Shown: positions 1-9,537, numbered from the stretch's first letter. The stretch: DNA of 64,000 nt from Crateriforma conspicua (GCF_007752935.1 NZ_CP036319.1:6366501-6430500); one strand, 5' to 3'. Translations and numbers: made by a program. Notes: generated by a model from the sequence alone, not told the origin.

Positions 1-1
1 G

Positions 2-337
2 TCGTCCGGTTCGGCTCCCTTGCCTGACAATTACCCGGACGCCACGGCGTCGCTGATCGCCCTGGTACAAACCATCGGCGAAGGACTGGATGACGGGGAT
101 GTTGATTCCGTCCACGGTGAATTGCACGAGGTCGGGTACGCGATCGAGAATGTTGAAAAGTTGGCCAAGTCGTCCGAACAAAGCGAAGACGTGGTCTCGG
201 CGACCGGCACCCTGTTTGACGCCTTCAGCGAAATCGACGCGAAACTGCATGGACTGGAGGGCAAGGACTATTCCGATGTCAAAGACGATATCTCTGCCGC
301 GGTGAAGACGCTACAAGCCAGCCTGAACGACGAATGA
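2..337 (+). CDS. Hypothetical protein, C-terminal part (cut by left edge)
   Basis: The reading frame is open to the first bases of the window, so this is probably the 3' part of a longer gene. A TTG at 20 could serve as a start, but the Ser/Gly/Pro-rich residues before it look like the linker that follows a lipoprotein or secretion signal. The visible 111 residues are acidic and predicted mostly helical, with no Cys and no motif I recognise. The stop at 335-337 lies just before the next lipoprotein gene (start at 358), so the two are probably co-transcribed. Function unknown; a small periplasmic protein is a guess from the context. Confidence 0.6.
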   Translation, partial: SSGSAPLPDNYPDATASLIALVQTIGEGLDDGDVDSVHGELHEVGYAIENVEKLAKSSEQSEDVVSATGTLFDAFSEIDAKLHGLEGKDYSDVKDDISAAVKTLQASLNDE

Positions 338-357
338 TCAAAACGGAGACGTTCAAC

Positions 358-942
358 ATGAAATCGATTCCTCGCTTTCACAGGAACCTTTCGTCAGTGC
401 CGAAGCATTCAACGACCGCACCATGGGTTTGGCGTGTCGCACCAGCAATCACCCTGGCCGTCTGCGTCATGCTGACCGGATGCAATGATTCGTCCACACC
501 GACCGCGGTACAAAGCGATTTCTTGACCGATAATGCTCTGACCGACGCCATGTCGATCGAAGAAGCCGTGGAAAAGCTGCAGGACGCAGACGCCACCGCA
601 CCACTATCGCTAGCCATCGAAGGCATCATTTACGCCGGTGAACACGATCCGTTCCAGTCCGATAGTGCCGCATTCTTGATCTCCGAATTGCCCGATCCCA
701 GCCACGGCGACGGATCGCTGGAACACGTTAACAATTGCCCGTTCTGTAAACGTCGTGCCGAATCGGCAACCAAGGCGTTGGTAGAACTGCGGGGCGATGA
801 CGGTGAATTGATTGCCCACACGGCCCAAAAGGAATTGGGGGTCAGCAAGGGCGACCGGCTGAGCGTCGAAGGTGAATGCACGTTCAACCCCGAGATGAAT
901 CTGATCACCATCGCCGCGAAACGTATCCACCTGGATCGCTAA
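358..942 (+). CDS. Putative lipoprotein with CPFC motif
   Basis: A 194-residue protein with a long basic N-region, a hydrophobic segment and a lipobox ending LTGC (Cys42), which predicts lipid anchoring after export. I chose the ATG at 358 because a GGAG at 345-348 lies 9 bases upstream; an in-frame ATG at 334 overlapping the previous stop is the alternative. The C-terminal half carries a CPFC pair (about residues 127-130) followed by a beta-rich stretch with another Cys. The CxxC could bind metal or be redox active, but there is no thioredoxin fold signature. No family recognised. It follows the preceding small gene closely and probably shares its transcript. Confidence 0.75.
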   Translation: MKSIPRFHRNLSSVPKHSTTAPWVWRVAPAITLAVCVMLTGCNDSSTPTAVQSDFLTDNALTDAMSIEEAVEKLQDADATAPLSLAIEGIIYAGEHDPFQSDSAAFLISELPDPSHGDGSLEHVNNCPFCKRRAESATKALVELRGDDGELIAHTAQKELGVSKGDRLSVEGECTFNPEMNLITIAAKRIHLDR

Positions 943-1142
943 TCACACTGGGAGCGCGGATGTATCCCCGCATCGGTGCGTTTGTCGCGTCGCCACGATA
1001 ACGAACGGACGAGACGACACGTCAGCATCAGCGGGAATTCTCCTGACACCGGCCGACCGACCGGCACGGGGGTATGATGAGTGTTTGACTTTGGCCGTTT
1101 GCCAAGTCTTTCGCATCCGCGCCCCATTCATGCATCACACCT

Positions 1143-1907
1143 ATGCGACGTGCCATCCAATCTTTCGCGGTTTACCCTTTTCTACTGACGACCTTCGGCT
1201 TGCTGCTGCCCACGGCGACGCTTGGCGACGATTCATCGGCAACTGGCACGGCCAAGGACTTGTTCAACGGTAAAGACCTGACCGGTTGGCACGTCGATGT
1301 CCCCGATGCGGACGACAACCCTGACATCCAGCCATCATTTGTCGTCCGTGACGGCAAATTGGTCAGCATGGGCACGCCCCGTGGTCACCTGATCACCGAC
1401 CAATCGTATTCCGATTATCGGCTAGAGGTCGAATATCGCTTTGCGGGCAAACCGGGTAACTGTGGCGTGCTGGTTCACGCGTCCACTCCCAGGGCGCTGT
1501 ACAAGATGTTTCCGCAGTCCATCGAAGTGCAGATGATGCATGAAAACGCGGGCGACTTTTGGTGCATCCACGAAAACATCGTCGTCAGCGACATGGCGTC
1601 GCGACGACCGGGGGATCCGTCGACCTGGGGCGGCAAGCAGGGGCAAAGCCGACGCATCTTGAATTTGACCGACGGTTCGGAAAAGCCGCTGGGGCAATGG
1701 AACCGAATGGTCGTGGAATGTGCCGACGACCAGGTCAAGGTCTGGGTCAACGGCGACCTGGTCAACGAAGGCTTTGATTGCACGGCCGAGCAAGGCCAGA
1801 TCGCTCTGCAGGCCGAAGGCAGCGAGGTCGAATTTCGCAAGGTCCAACTGACGCCGATCCGGCAAATCAGCGATCAAGTTCCCGAAAACCAAGCAAGCGA
1901 CCAATGA
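1143..1907 (+). CDS. Secreted DUF1080 (3-keto-disaccharide hydrolase-like) protein
   Basis: A 254-residue protein with a cleavable signal peptide (hydrophobic core about residues 10-28) followed by one DUF1080 domain. Family hallmarks visible are the opening LFNGKDLTGWH near residue 40, the GNCGVLVH strand and the C-terminal WNRMVVE/VWVNG strands of a concanavalin-like jelly roll. DUF1080 proteins are greatly expanded in planctomycetes and some act on 3-keto sugars or bind glycans; the substrate here cannot be read from sequence. Its stop overlaps the ATG of the next small membrane protein (ATGA at 1904-1907), so the two are translationally coupled. Confidence 0.88.
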   Translation: MRRAIQSFAVYPFLLTTFGLLLPTATLGDDSSATGTAKDLFNGKDLTGWHVDVPDADDNPDIQPSFVVRDGKLVSMGTPRGHLITDQSYSDYRLEVEYRFAGKPGNCGVLVHASTPRALYKMFPQSIEVQMMHENAGDFWCIHENIVVSDMASRRPGDPSTWGGKQGQSRRILNLTDGSEKPLGQWNRMVVECADDQVKVWVNGDLVNEGFDCTAEQGQIALQAEGSEVEFRKVQLTPIRQISDQVPENQASDQ

Positions 1908-2170
1908 CGACCGGTCGATCCATCACGGACCTGAAGACTCTGCGACGTTTCCTTGGCGTCTGCACGCTGTTGAACTTTGGCATGCTGACGCTTGCGACCG
2001 GCATTTTATTGGCAGCCGGGGGAATGATTGCATCCCTGCATTCCCGTTGGTTCGGCTTGACCGAAGCAACGTTGTCGGTGATGTATTTTTCGTTCTTGGC
2101 CGGATACAAGCTGTTGATACTTGGCTTCAACCTAGTGCCGTATCTGGCACTACGATGCGTCGATCGTTGA
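1904..2170 (+). CDS. Small membrane protein, DUF6868-like
   Basis: An 88-residue protein starting at the ATG that overlaps the stop of the DUF1080 gene by four bases. It has two hydrophobic segments (about residues 18-40 and 60-80) around a polar LHSRWFGLTE loop, and ends FNLVPYLALR. The LRRFLG...LNFG...HSRWF pattern matches my recollection of the small DUF6868 inner-membrane family, whose function is unknown. The last 21 bases overlap the 3' end of the convergent DUF308 gene. A longer frame starting at 1778 is less likely because it would run through the DUF1080 coding region. Confidence 0.75.
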   Translation: MTTGRSITDLKTLRRFLGVCTLLNFGMLTLATGILLAAGGMIASLHSRWFGLTEATLSVMYFSFLAGYKLLILGFNLVPYLALRCVDR

Positions 2171-2710
2171 CCGCACCGCTTGGCCGGCTTGCTTCAACGT
2201 CATCGCAAGCCCGATCAGCGAAACACCGGTGAACAACAAATTGACACCGACCAGCACTCCGGTCGCCCATAGTCCAGACAGCGGCCACTGCATCCAAATC
2301 ATGATGCCCAAAGCCAGGGTCAATAGGCCACTGATCAACAGAGCGATCCAACCGGTCGCGGGACGAAAGCGGAACGAAGCCACGATTTTCCAAACGCCTT
2401 CGACGACAAAAAAGATCGTCAACAACAAGGCTAGGAAACTGAGCCCCAGAAGCGGATGCGCCAACACTCCCAAACCGGCGATCGCGGTGATTGCCCCCAG
2501 GATGATCATCGGCAATTTGTCGGACCAACCTTTGACCTGAATCGCGGCGACCACTTGCGCGATTCCCGCCAGAAGCATCAACGAACCAATCAGAAGAACG
2601 ACGGCGGTACCGGCGATGGCTGGCGCGGCAATCGCGACGCCCCCCATGACCGCCAGAACAATCCCCATCACCAACAGAGGTGTTGTCGAAATCACAGGTT
2701 GGTCATTCAT
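2150..2710 (-). CDS. HdeD/DUF308 family membrane protein
   Basis: A 186-residue, very hydrophobic protein with about six transmembrane segments arranged as repeated helix pairs, as in HdeD/DUF308 proteins (in E. coli HdeD is an acid-stress membrane protein). Motifs such as GGVAIAAPAIAGTAVVLLIG and a central GWSDK loop fit the family. I chose the ATG at 2710 because an AAGG lies about 8 bases upstream and the 25 residues before it are hydrophilic and not family-like; an upstream ATG at 2785 is possible. It is monocistronic by position. Its role in this organism is inferred only from the family. Confidence 0.82.
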   Translation of the reverse strand: MNDQPVISTTPLLVMGIVLAVMGGVAIAAPAIAGTAVVLLIGSLMLLAGIAQVVAAIQVKGWSDKLPMIILGAITAIAGLGVLAHPLLGLSFLALLLTIFFVVEGVWKIVASFRFRPATGWIALLISGLLTLALGIMIWMQWPLSGLWATGVLVGVNLLFTGVSLIGLAMTLKQAGQAVRSTIDAS

Positions 2711-2866
2711 CGCATCGCCTTGTGGGGTCAAATTCGCCGCATCGGTGCCTAGCCCACCCGGATCGATGACGACCCTGTTGCCCAAGATGGCTCGGCTGCG
2801 TCGATGATAACGCCATCGGCCGGCGTCGTCGAAGACCCCGGTACGACTTTGTCCGATCGGAACGAA

Positions 2867-4033
2867 TTAGCCCAACAAACGCACGCTTAACACACCATCG
2901 ATGTCGCGAATCGACTGAATGACGGAATCGGCGACGTCGCCATCCACGTCGATGATGGTGTACGCGGCATCCCCACGTGACTTGTTTAACAGGTCGGCAA
3001 TGTTCAGCCCGGCGTCGGCCAAGATGGTGGAGATTTGTCCAACCATGTTGGGCACGTTGTTGTTGGCAACGGTGATCCGTTTACCACTGCCACGCGGCAT
3101 GACGGCTTCGGGGAAATTGACCGAATTGCGAATCGTACCGTCTTCCAAATACTCGCGAACTTGATCGGCAACCATGATCGCACAGTTTTCTTCGGCCTCT
3201 TCGGTGGATGCGCCCAAGTGGGGAAACGAGATGACCTTTTTGTGTTGCAACAACTGACCGGTCGGAAAGTCGATCACGTACGATTGCAGATGCCCGCTGT
3301 CCAAAGCCGCAAGCACGGCATCGTCATCACAGATGCCGCCGCGGGCCAAGTTCACGATCACACCGCCGGCGGGCATCATGGCGATGCGTTCGGCGTTGAC
3401 CAGACCTTTGGTCGCATCGATCAATGGCACGTGAACCGAGATGCAATCGCACTGGCTGAACAAGTGATCCAGACTGACCGCTTGTTCGACTTTGCGTGAC
3501 AGCTTCCAAGCACTCTGCACGCTGATCTTTGGATCGTATCCGACGACTTTCATTCCCAAGGCTGATGCCGCGTTGGCGACACGAACCCCGATGGCCCCCA
3601 AACCAATCACCCCCAGCGTCTTGGACGGCAGTTCGCTGCCGACGTAGTTCTTTTTCCCGGCTTCGACTTCCTTGCTGATCTTCGCATCATCGCCTTCCAG
3701 GGTTCCGGCGAACTGCATCGCTGGATAGATGTTTCGCACCGCCATCAACAAACCGGCAACGACCAATTCTTTGACGGCGTTCGCATTGGCCCCCGGTGCG
3801 TTGAACACGGGAACACCTCGAGCGGTCATCTTGTCGACCGGAATGTTATTGACCCCTGCCCCGGCCCGACCGATGGCCGCCACGGTGTCGGGGATCTCCA
3901 TGTCGTGCATCTTGAACGACCGCAACAGAATGGCATCGGGTGTGGTGAATTCTGATGCGATCTCGTAACGGTCCTGCGGCAAACGCTTGAGGCCTTTGAC
4001 GGAGATATTGTTCAGGGTCAGGATCTTGTACAT
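2867..4033 (-). CDS. serA: D-3-phosphoglycerate dehydrogenase
   Basis: A 388-residue cytosolic NAD-dependent enzyme that oxidises 3-phosphoglycerate to 3-phosphohydroxypyruvate, the first step of serine biosynthesis. Visible features: substrate-domain motif GRAGAGVNNIP near residue 55, Rossmann loop GLGAIGVRVANAA near 145, the NLARGG segment with the catalytic Arg, and the PHLGASTEEAEENCA segment with the catalytic His. A C-terminal ACT domain (about residues 318-388) suggests feedback control, probably by serine. Length fits the short SerA type with one ACT domain. It lies 161 bases downstream of serC on the same strand, so the first two serine steps are neighbours and may share a transcript. 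Confidence 0.95.
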   Translation of the reverse strand: MYKILTLNNISVKGLKRLPQDRYEIASEFTTPDAILLRSFKMHDMEIPDTVAAIGRAGAGVNNIPVDKMTARGVPVFNAPGANANAVKELVVAGLLMAVRNIYPAMQFAGTLEGDDAKISKEVEAGKKNYVGSELPSKTLGVIGLGAIGVRVANAASALGMKVVGYDPKISVQSAWKLSRKVEQAVSLDHLFSQCDCISVHVPLIDATKGLVNAERIAMMPAGGVIVNLARGGICDDDAVLAALDSGHLQSYVIDFPTGQLLQHKKVISFPHLGASTEEAEENCAIMVADQVREYLEDGTIRNSVNFPEAVMPRGSGKRITVANNNVPNMVGQISTILADAGLNIADLLNKSRGDAAYTIIDVDGDVADSVIQSIRDIDGVLSVRLLG

Positions 4034-4194
4034 CGAAAAGGATCCGGTTGCGTGGAAAGTTGCATACGTGGGGCGTCAGAGGCCGCCAGATCGACGTCGA
4101 CCTGGTCGCGGCACAACGTCGAACCGAAGGATCTGATTGGCCGTCGGTTTGGACGGTCATGGGGCGGTCGGCCGCCCGGGAAAAAAGCCGGCGA

Positions 4195-5316
4195 TTAGCC
4201 GTTGGCTTTGGCAAAGTCTTTCATGAAGTTGGCCAACGTGTTCACACCTTCCACCGGCATTGCGTTGTAGATGCTGGCGCGAATCCCGCCGACGCTGCGG
4301 TGTCCCTTCAAAGCCGTCAAATCATGCTTAGCGGCTTCGGCGATGAAACTGGCCTGCAGATCATCGTTGGGCAAATTGAATGTCACGTTCATCAGTGAAC
4401 GCGCCTCGGTCTGGGCGTGACCGCGATAGAAACCGTTGCTTTGGTCGATCACCTGATACAGCGTTTGAGACTTTTCTTGATTCTGCTGTAGCATGGCATC
4501 CAAGCCGCCGATGTCATCCCGCAACCACTTGGCGATTTTGCCAAGGACGTAGATGGCGAAGGTCGGTGGGGTGTTCCATTCCGAATCGGCTTCGGCGTGG
4601 TTGTTGTAGTTCAGGTAACCCGGCAGATCCGCAGGGCTGCGTTGCAGCAAATCTTTGCGAACGACGACAACGGTGACGCCGGCCGGCCCGGCATTCTTTT
4701 GGGCACACGCATACAACAGCCCGTATTTGGAAATGTCCAAGGGGCGACACAGAAAATCGCTGGACGCGTCGCTGACCAAGGGGACCGAATCGGGACATGC
4801 CGGTTCGTCGGTGAACTGGACGCCTTGGATGGTTTCATTGCTGCAGTAGTACAGATACGCCGCATCGTCGGCGACCTGATAATCACCGGCCGCGGGCAGT
4901 CGATCGTAATTGGTTTCGCCGGCGTCATAGATCGATTCGGCAGCCCCTTCCTTCTTGGCTTCCTTGATCGCCTTTTTGCCCCACGATCCGGTCAACAGGT
5001 ACTGAGCGGTCTTTCCGGTGCCTCGCAACAGATTCGCGGGGATCATCGAAAACTGCAGCGCCGCACCGCCCTGTAAGAACAAGACTTCATAATCGTCGCT
5101 GATTCCCAGCAACTGACGCAGCGTCGCCTGGGCATCGTGCAACAGATCGACAAATCGTTTGTCCCGGTGGCTGATTTCCATAATGGACGCACCGGCACCG
5201 GGATAACACACCAGTTCATCCCGGACTTCTTCCAAGACCGACAACGGCAAAGCGGCCGGACCTGCGGAAAAGTTGAAAACGCGTTGCTGGGCGGAATCGG
5301 TCAGGGCTGAGCTCAT
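4195..5316 (-). CDS. serC: Phosphoserine aminotransferase
   Basis: A 373-residue fold-type I PLP enzyme that transaminates 3-phosphohydroxypyruvate with glutamate to give phosphoserine; it can also act in pyridoxine biosynthesis. The opening VFNFSAGPAALP is diagnostic, as are MEISHR, the LFLQGGA phosphate-binding turn, and AQKNAGPAG with the PLP-binding lysine. The HRSVGGIRASIYNA segment at the end forms part of the substrate site. I start at the ATG at 5316, since the extra N-terminal residues of a longer frame are Arg-rich and not family-like. Together with the downstream serA it supplies two of the three serine pathway steps; serB is not in view. Confidence 0.95.
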   Translation of the reverse strand: MSSALTDSAQQRVFNFSAGPAALPLSVLEEVRDELVCYPGAGASIMEISHRDKRFVDLLHDAQATLRQLLGISDDYEVLFLQGGAALQFSMIPANLLRGTGKTAQYLLTGSWGKKAIKEAKKEGAAESIYDAGETNYDRLPAAGDYQVADDAAYLYYCSNETIQGVQFTDEPACPDSVPLVSDASSDFLCRPLDISKYGLLYACAQKNAGPAGVTVVVVRKDLLQRSPADLPGYLNYNNHAEADSEWNTPPTFAIYVLGKIAKWLRDDIGGLDAMLQQNQEKSQTLYQVIDQSNGFYRGHAQTEARSLMNVTFNLPNDDLQASFIAEAAKHDLTALKGHRSVGGIRASIYNAMPVEGVNTLANFMKDFAKANG

Positions 5317-5646
5317 GGACTTGACGATCGGATGTGGGTTGAAGGTGGCAACGGGGACGCTGGACGATCCAAAGGAAACGAAGGATCGCGGACGGGTTCG
5401 GGACAGACGGCCGGATCGGCGTGCCACCACCGCCGGCAAATCCCGTCAACTCGTTGCGACCGGATTTTAGCCGGGATCCGAAAACACGAAAGGTTGGCTG
5501 AAACCGGAATGCCCCAGTCAGCCGTTCGGATCGGCTCCAGGGGGGACTATCATGCATTGTGCCCTATCCCGCGACCGGTGAACGGTCTCCAGCGTGGCCG
5601 TCTCGGTGCATCGAGGCAACCCAGGCGGTGCACCGTTCCGCCGCCG
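5317..5646 (+). other. Intergenic region between divergent serC and wzy-like genes
   Basis: A 330-base divergent interval that should hold promoters in both directions. I see no convincing sigma-70 boxes, no leader peptide and no strong hairpin. Frames that extend the wzy-like gene upstream through this region encode Arg/Gly-rich residues without membrane character and look non-coding. Confidence 0.5.
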
Positions 5647-7047
5647 ATGGATGCGTCGGATTCCAGTATTTGTCCCCCAATCATCCTTGAAATGATGCCC
5701 GAAGCCGTCGCCGACGCCGATGATTTCGCCGCCGACGCAGGCGGCGGCTGCAGCGGTTGGACCCGGCGATTGCTGTGGGCCAGCACGGCACTGGCGATCT
5801 TCGTCGGCCCGGTGGACATCGTCGCCGACGGCGGCACGATGACGGTCGGCCTGGACCCGGTCGTAGCCGTCAAATTGGGGACGGCGCTGATCGCAATGAT
5901 CTGGTCAGCCTGGGGCCTGGCGACCTGTCGCGGCGTCCGCGAATTGGTCCTGTCGATGCCGGCGTTGCTGCTGTTCGGGATCTTGTTCCTGGTATTGTTG
6001 GCCACACCACGGGCGGTCAGCTCGGCGTCGGCGGCCACCGCACTGATCAACACCACCTATGTGGTATTCATTGCCACGTCGCTGGTCGGCCTGGGCATCC
6101 GAGGCACCGTGTCGGCGATGACCGTCGGCATGTTTGTCTATACCTGTTGTGCCTGGGGGCTTTACCTGCTTTTGCCTCGCTATGGCGTGTTCCCCGAAGA
6201 CTTGGGCGGTGGGCTGATCGTCTATCGGCTCGGCGGCATGGGTCACCCCAACGGGGTCAGCCGTGCGATTTGCCTGGGCCTGATCCTTTCGGTGTGGCTG
6301 TGGAAATCCGGTCGAATCCCCACGCGTTGGTTTGCCCTGGTCGCACCCGTCTTCGCCGTCGCGGCTTATCTGGCGTGGAGCCGAACCAGCCTGGTGGCCA
6401 CGGCGATCGCGCTGCTGATTCTATGGGCCGACCAAATCCTTCGGCGCCGCGTGGTCGCGGCAATCACCGTACTGGCCATGGTCGGTATCACCGCACTGAC
6501 GGTCGCCTGGATGGCTGGGTACGGCGAATCGATCGCCGAAATCGCGTTGTCGAAATTGACCAAGACGGGCAGCACCGAAGAACTGACCACCGGAACGGGG
6601 CGTGCCGAGATCTGGGCCTACTCGATCGACCTGATTCGCCAAAGGCCATGGATCGGTCACGGATTCAATGCCGGCCCCACATTGCTGGAACGCTTTTCAC
6701 AGTCGACGCACAACGCGGTGCTGCACGCGTCCCTGGCCGGCGGCGTCGTTGCCGGCGGGTTCATGGTGGTGCTGTTGATCGTGACTTTGAATCTGTTTTT
6801 AACGGCCGGCCATCCGCTGATCCGTGCGGTGGCATTCTTTGTGTTGATCAGTTGCCTGTTGGAAGAAACCGTCTTGGAAACGTTTCCCGGCCCCTGCACG
6901 CTGACTTGGCTGATGTGTCTGTTCTACCCGACCTATGTATGGATGCAGCGACACAACCACGAAGCGTCGGACCTTGCGAACAAACGCCAACCGTTGCTGA
7001 CGACCCGCAGCACCGGAATCAGCACCAGCCCATCACCGTCGCATTAG
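5647..7047 (+). CDS. O-antigen ligase/polymerase (Wzy_C-like) membrane protein
   Basis: A protein of about 466 residues with 10-12 hydrophobic segments and a large periplasmic loop between residues about 290 and 360, the layout of Wzy polymerases and WaaL ligases. The loop ends with a conserved RAEIW...IGHGFNAG...STHNAVLHASLAGG pattern, matching the Wzy_C segment in which Arg and His act on lipid-linked sugars. Starts at 5647, 5692 and 5695 are all possible; none has a clear ribosome site. Polymerase versus ligase cannot be decided, but the facing Wzx, Wzz and glycosyltransferase genes argue for exopolysaccharide polymerisation. It overlaps the convergent glycosyltransferase gene by four bases. 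Confidence 0.82.
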   Translation: MDASDSSICPPIILEMMPEAVADADDFAADAGGGCSGWTRRLLWASTALAIFVGPVDIVADGGTMTVGLDPVVAVKLGTALIAMIWSAWGLATCRGVRELVLSMPALLLFGILFLVLLATPRAVSSASAATALINTTYVVFIATSLVGLGIRGTVSAMTVGMFVYTCCAWGLYLLLPRYGVFPEDLGGGLIVYRLGGMGHPNGVSRAICLGLILSVWLWKSGRIPTRWFALVAPVFAVAAYLAWSRTSLVATAIALLILWADQILRRRVVAAITVLAMVGITALTVAWMAGYGESIAEIALSKLTKTGSTEELTTGTGRAEIWAYSIDLIRQRPWIGHGFNAGPTLLERFSQSTHNAVLHASLAGGVVAGGFMVVLLIVTLNLFLTAGHPLIRAVAFFVLISCLLEETVLETFPGPCTLTWLMCLFYPTYVWMQRHNHEASDLANKRQPLLTTRSTGISTSPSPSH

Positions 7048-8336
7048 CGAAGGTCGCCACGAACGGTCTGTTCAAAGGCATCCACGATCCCGTCAGCAAT
7101 CTTGGCACAGCTGAAACGCTGATACATTTGCTGGGCTGAAACACGAACGTCGTCCTCGGATAAGCCGAAAGCCCAGTGCAGTGATTGTTCCAGCGAATCG
7201 GGATGTTCCAGCTCAAAACCGCCCTCGGCTGGATCCCCCGCCAAGACTTCCTCCGTCGCCGTCCCCCGACTGAAGCAGACCGGTGTTCCCGCGTAATAGC
7301 TTTCCAAGGCGGGTAATCCGAAACCTTCGATTTCACTGGACAACAGCAACGCGCGAGCCCTGCCGACGGTCATCTGCAACTGCCCGATCGGCATCGGCCC
7401 CGACAGTTCCACCGCGTGCAACTTCGCTATCAACGCCTGCGCTTCTTCATCCAAATGGCCGACCAAACGCAGGGTCGGTAAATCACGCCCGGTCGATTGG
7501 ATCTGTTGCCAACACCGCAACAACGACGTGGTTTTTTTATGCGGGGCACGCGACGCCATGTGAACGACATAGTCCTGCTTATCGAACCAGTGGTTCAAAC
7601 AGTTTTCCCAATGACTGCCTTCGTAGGTCACACGGACCGGAGGCATTTTGATTCGGTACCGCTCGGCAAATCGGTACAACTGCTGCGATGCGTTTTGCGA
7701 AACCGTCAACACACAGTCCAGTGACGCCAAACTGCGTTTGGTTTGGTTGATCCAAAACTGAAACGCCCGTCGGCTGCGGCTTTCGGGATAGTGGTCCGCA
7801 TAGTGTTGGACGATCGTGTCATGCATCGTTCCGACATTGGGAACACCGCCGCCGCCCCATGCCGATAGGTAACCCTTGGGGTAATACCACAAATCGACTT
7901 GCGGTTGACACCACCACCGATGCAACCGATCCACGGTCAAGCGGCCCAACGTCGTGTCGGTCCGCAACGGAATCCTGTCGGTCACGAATTGCGGTTCGGA
8001 TTGTCGGTGCGAACTGCGGCTGATGACTTGACGGACTTTTAGATCTTCACGCGATGCGAACTGCTGCATCACCGACTGGGTCATCGAAGTGATGCCCAAA
8101 CTGCGATCGCGGTGCGGGTTCTGGTCCGCCAAATACACCGCCACCGACAATGTTCGCTGCGAATCCGATGCCCCATCCTGCGAAGATTCCGAACCCACAA
8201 AATGCCCACGCCGAAAAGGCGAGGACTTTCGTGATTCAGTTTGTGATTGTTCCGTCAGTTCCATTCGTTTCGTTGGGGCGTCTCGGCTACGACCGGCAGA
8301 TTCAGCATTCGGACGACACGGGCCCGAACCGCTCAT
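7044..8336 (-). CDS. Glycosyltransferase, GT4/GT-B type
   Basis: A 430-residue cytosolic protein with the GT-B fold. The C-terminal donor domain shows the YVVHMASRAPHKKTTSLL strand, a SEIEGFGLPALESYYAGTPV block with the conserved Glu-x7-Glu pair of GT4 retaining enzymes, and a following ATEEVLAGDPAEGG. The acceptor domain begins after a roughly 60-residue polar N-terminal tail, so the true start may be the ATG at 8264 rather than 8336; with the upstream start the gene overlaps its upstream neighbour by 35 bases. It is probably the last gene of the run from the Wzz-like protein and would add one sugar of an exopolysaccharide repeat. The sugar is not predictable. Confidence 0.85.
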   Translation of the reverse strand: MSGSGPCRPNAESAGRSRDAPTKRMELTEQSQTESRKSSPFRRGHFVGSESSQDGASDSQRTLSVAVYLADQNPHRDRSLGITSMTQSVMQQFASREDLKVRQVISRSSHRQSEPQFVTDRIPLRTDTTLGRLTVDRLHRWWCQPQVDLWYYPKGYLSAWGGGGVPNVGTMHDTIVQHYADHYPESRSRRAFQFWINQTKRSLASLDCVLTVSQNASQQLYRFAERYRIKMPPVRVTYEGSHWENCLNHWFDKQDYVVHMASRAPHKKTTSLLRCWQQIQSTGRDLPTLRLVGHLDEEAQALIAKLHAVELSGPMPIGQLQMTVGRARALLLSSEIEGFGLPALESYYAGTPVCFSRGTATEEVLAGDPAEGGFELEHPDSLEQSLHWAFGLSEDDVRVSAQQMYQRFSCAKIADGIVDAFEQTVRGDLR

Positions 8337-9531
8337 CCGCCTGATGACCGTCGGAACCGATCGAATTGTTTAGCCCGACATCACGCCGAGCATTTTGGAT
8401 AGCTTCGCCAAGCTGGCATGCGGAAGCTTCGGGGGTTCGGTTAGCCACCGATTGCCTGGCCGACGACTGCAACTGCTTCCACTTGGATTCGTCGACTTGT
8501 TCAACCTGTTTGAACACCGCAGCCAGGGCGTGTTCCTCATCCGGATCATAGATCCAGCCATTTTCACCGTTTTCTATCAGTGTCTCGACCGCTTGGCTAT
8601 GACGACTGCCGACCACGGGTAACGCGGACGCTAATGCCTCATCAACGACCAATCCCCATTCATCGCCCAGCGTTGGAAACAGCAACAGGTCATTGGCAGC
8701 GTAGTGCTTTGACAATCGATCCGGTTCGCAATGACCATGAAGCCGGATCTGCAGATTGCCGGGCAATTCGGCCCCCGCGATCTGTTCCCGCAACGGGCCA
8801 TCGCCGACCAGATTCCAACACACCGACCGACCGCCGGATTGTCGGCAACGCTGGATCAACTGACGAAGTGCGACGTCGACGCCTTTTCGCTCGCTCAATT
8901 GCCCGACCGTCAGCACCTGCAGCGACGCATCGCCGGTGCGACCAACATCCGATTCGATGGCGCCGCGATAGGCTTTCCGTGGATCGGCGGCGTAATCCCA
9001 AGGCGACATTCGCTTGGCATCGGCGCCCAATGACAACAGCAAGCGTCGACAACTGGGACCGTTGAACGTCACCCAATCGGCCCGACGCAGCAGATGCCGC
9101 CGAACCCGCTGACGCAGCCACCCTCGCCCGGCTTCACTTCGCTGCGACGCATAAACGCTTAGCACGTGCACACACTCGGGCTGGCGACGACAGTAACGCT
9201 GGGCCAGCCAAGACCGAGCGCCCATTTCCAAGGAAACCACGGCATCGGGTGAAAGCTGCTTCAACTGCGATGCCGTATCCAACGGAATGTGAATGTAGTT
9301 TGGTTCCTGATACCCGCCTGGATGCTTGGCTGTTCGCGTGACGGTGCGGGTTCGTTGGACGATGACGTTCAAATCGTCCCACTGGGAATCCCACTGCCGG
9401 TTGGCTTCCATGGCGACCGATGACAATACGGTCAAACGCCGGACACGGCTGGCCAATTCCCGCAACACGGCCAAGTGATTGGGCGCAACGAAATTCACCA
9501 AAAAGACGACGTTTTGCTCCGCCAACCGCAT
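8302..9531 (-). CDS. Glycosyltransferase, GT4 type
   Basis: A 409-residue GT-B enzyme. The C-terminal donor domain has LTVGQLSERKGVDVALR (the typical second Rossmann strand), GDGPLREQI, and LLFPTLGDEWGLVVDEALASALPVVGSRHSQAVETLI, the GT4 Glu-x7-Glu region that contacts the sugar nucleotide. The N-terminal acceptor domain opens with VVFLVNFVAPNHLAVL. The gene starts 6 bases after the stop of the Wzz-like gene, so they form one transcription unit, and it slightly overlaps the next glycosyltransferase. Role by context: assembly of a lipid-linked exopolysaccharide repeat at the inner face of the membrane. Confidence 0.87.
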   Translation of the reverse strand: MRLAEQNVVFLVNFVAPNHLAVLRELASRVRRLTVLSSVAMEANRQWDSQWDDLNVIVQRTRTVTRTAKHPGGYQEPNYIHIPLDTASQLKQLSPDAVVSLEMGARSWLAQRYCRRQPECVHVLSVYASQRSEAGRGWLRQRVRRHLLRRADWVTFNGPSCRRLLLSLGADAKRMSPWDYAADPRKAYRGAIESDVGRTGDASLQVLTVGQLSERKGVDVALRQLIQRCRQSGGRSVCWNLVGDGPLREQIAGAELPGNLQIRLHGHCEPDRLSKHYAANDLLLFPTLGDEWGLVVDEALASALPVVGSRHSQAVETLIENGENGWIYDPDEEHALAAVFKQVEQVDESKWKQLQSSARQSVANRTPEASACQLGEAIQNARRDVGLNNSIGSDGHQADERFGPVSSEC

Positions 9532-9537
9532 GCTGAT

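Noticed and set aside
5332-5646. N-terminal extension of the wzy-like gene
   Set aside because: Arg/Gly-rich residues without membrane character in a divergent promoter region; starts at 5647 or 5692 fit better.
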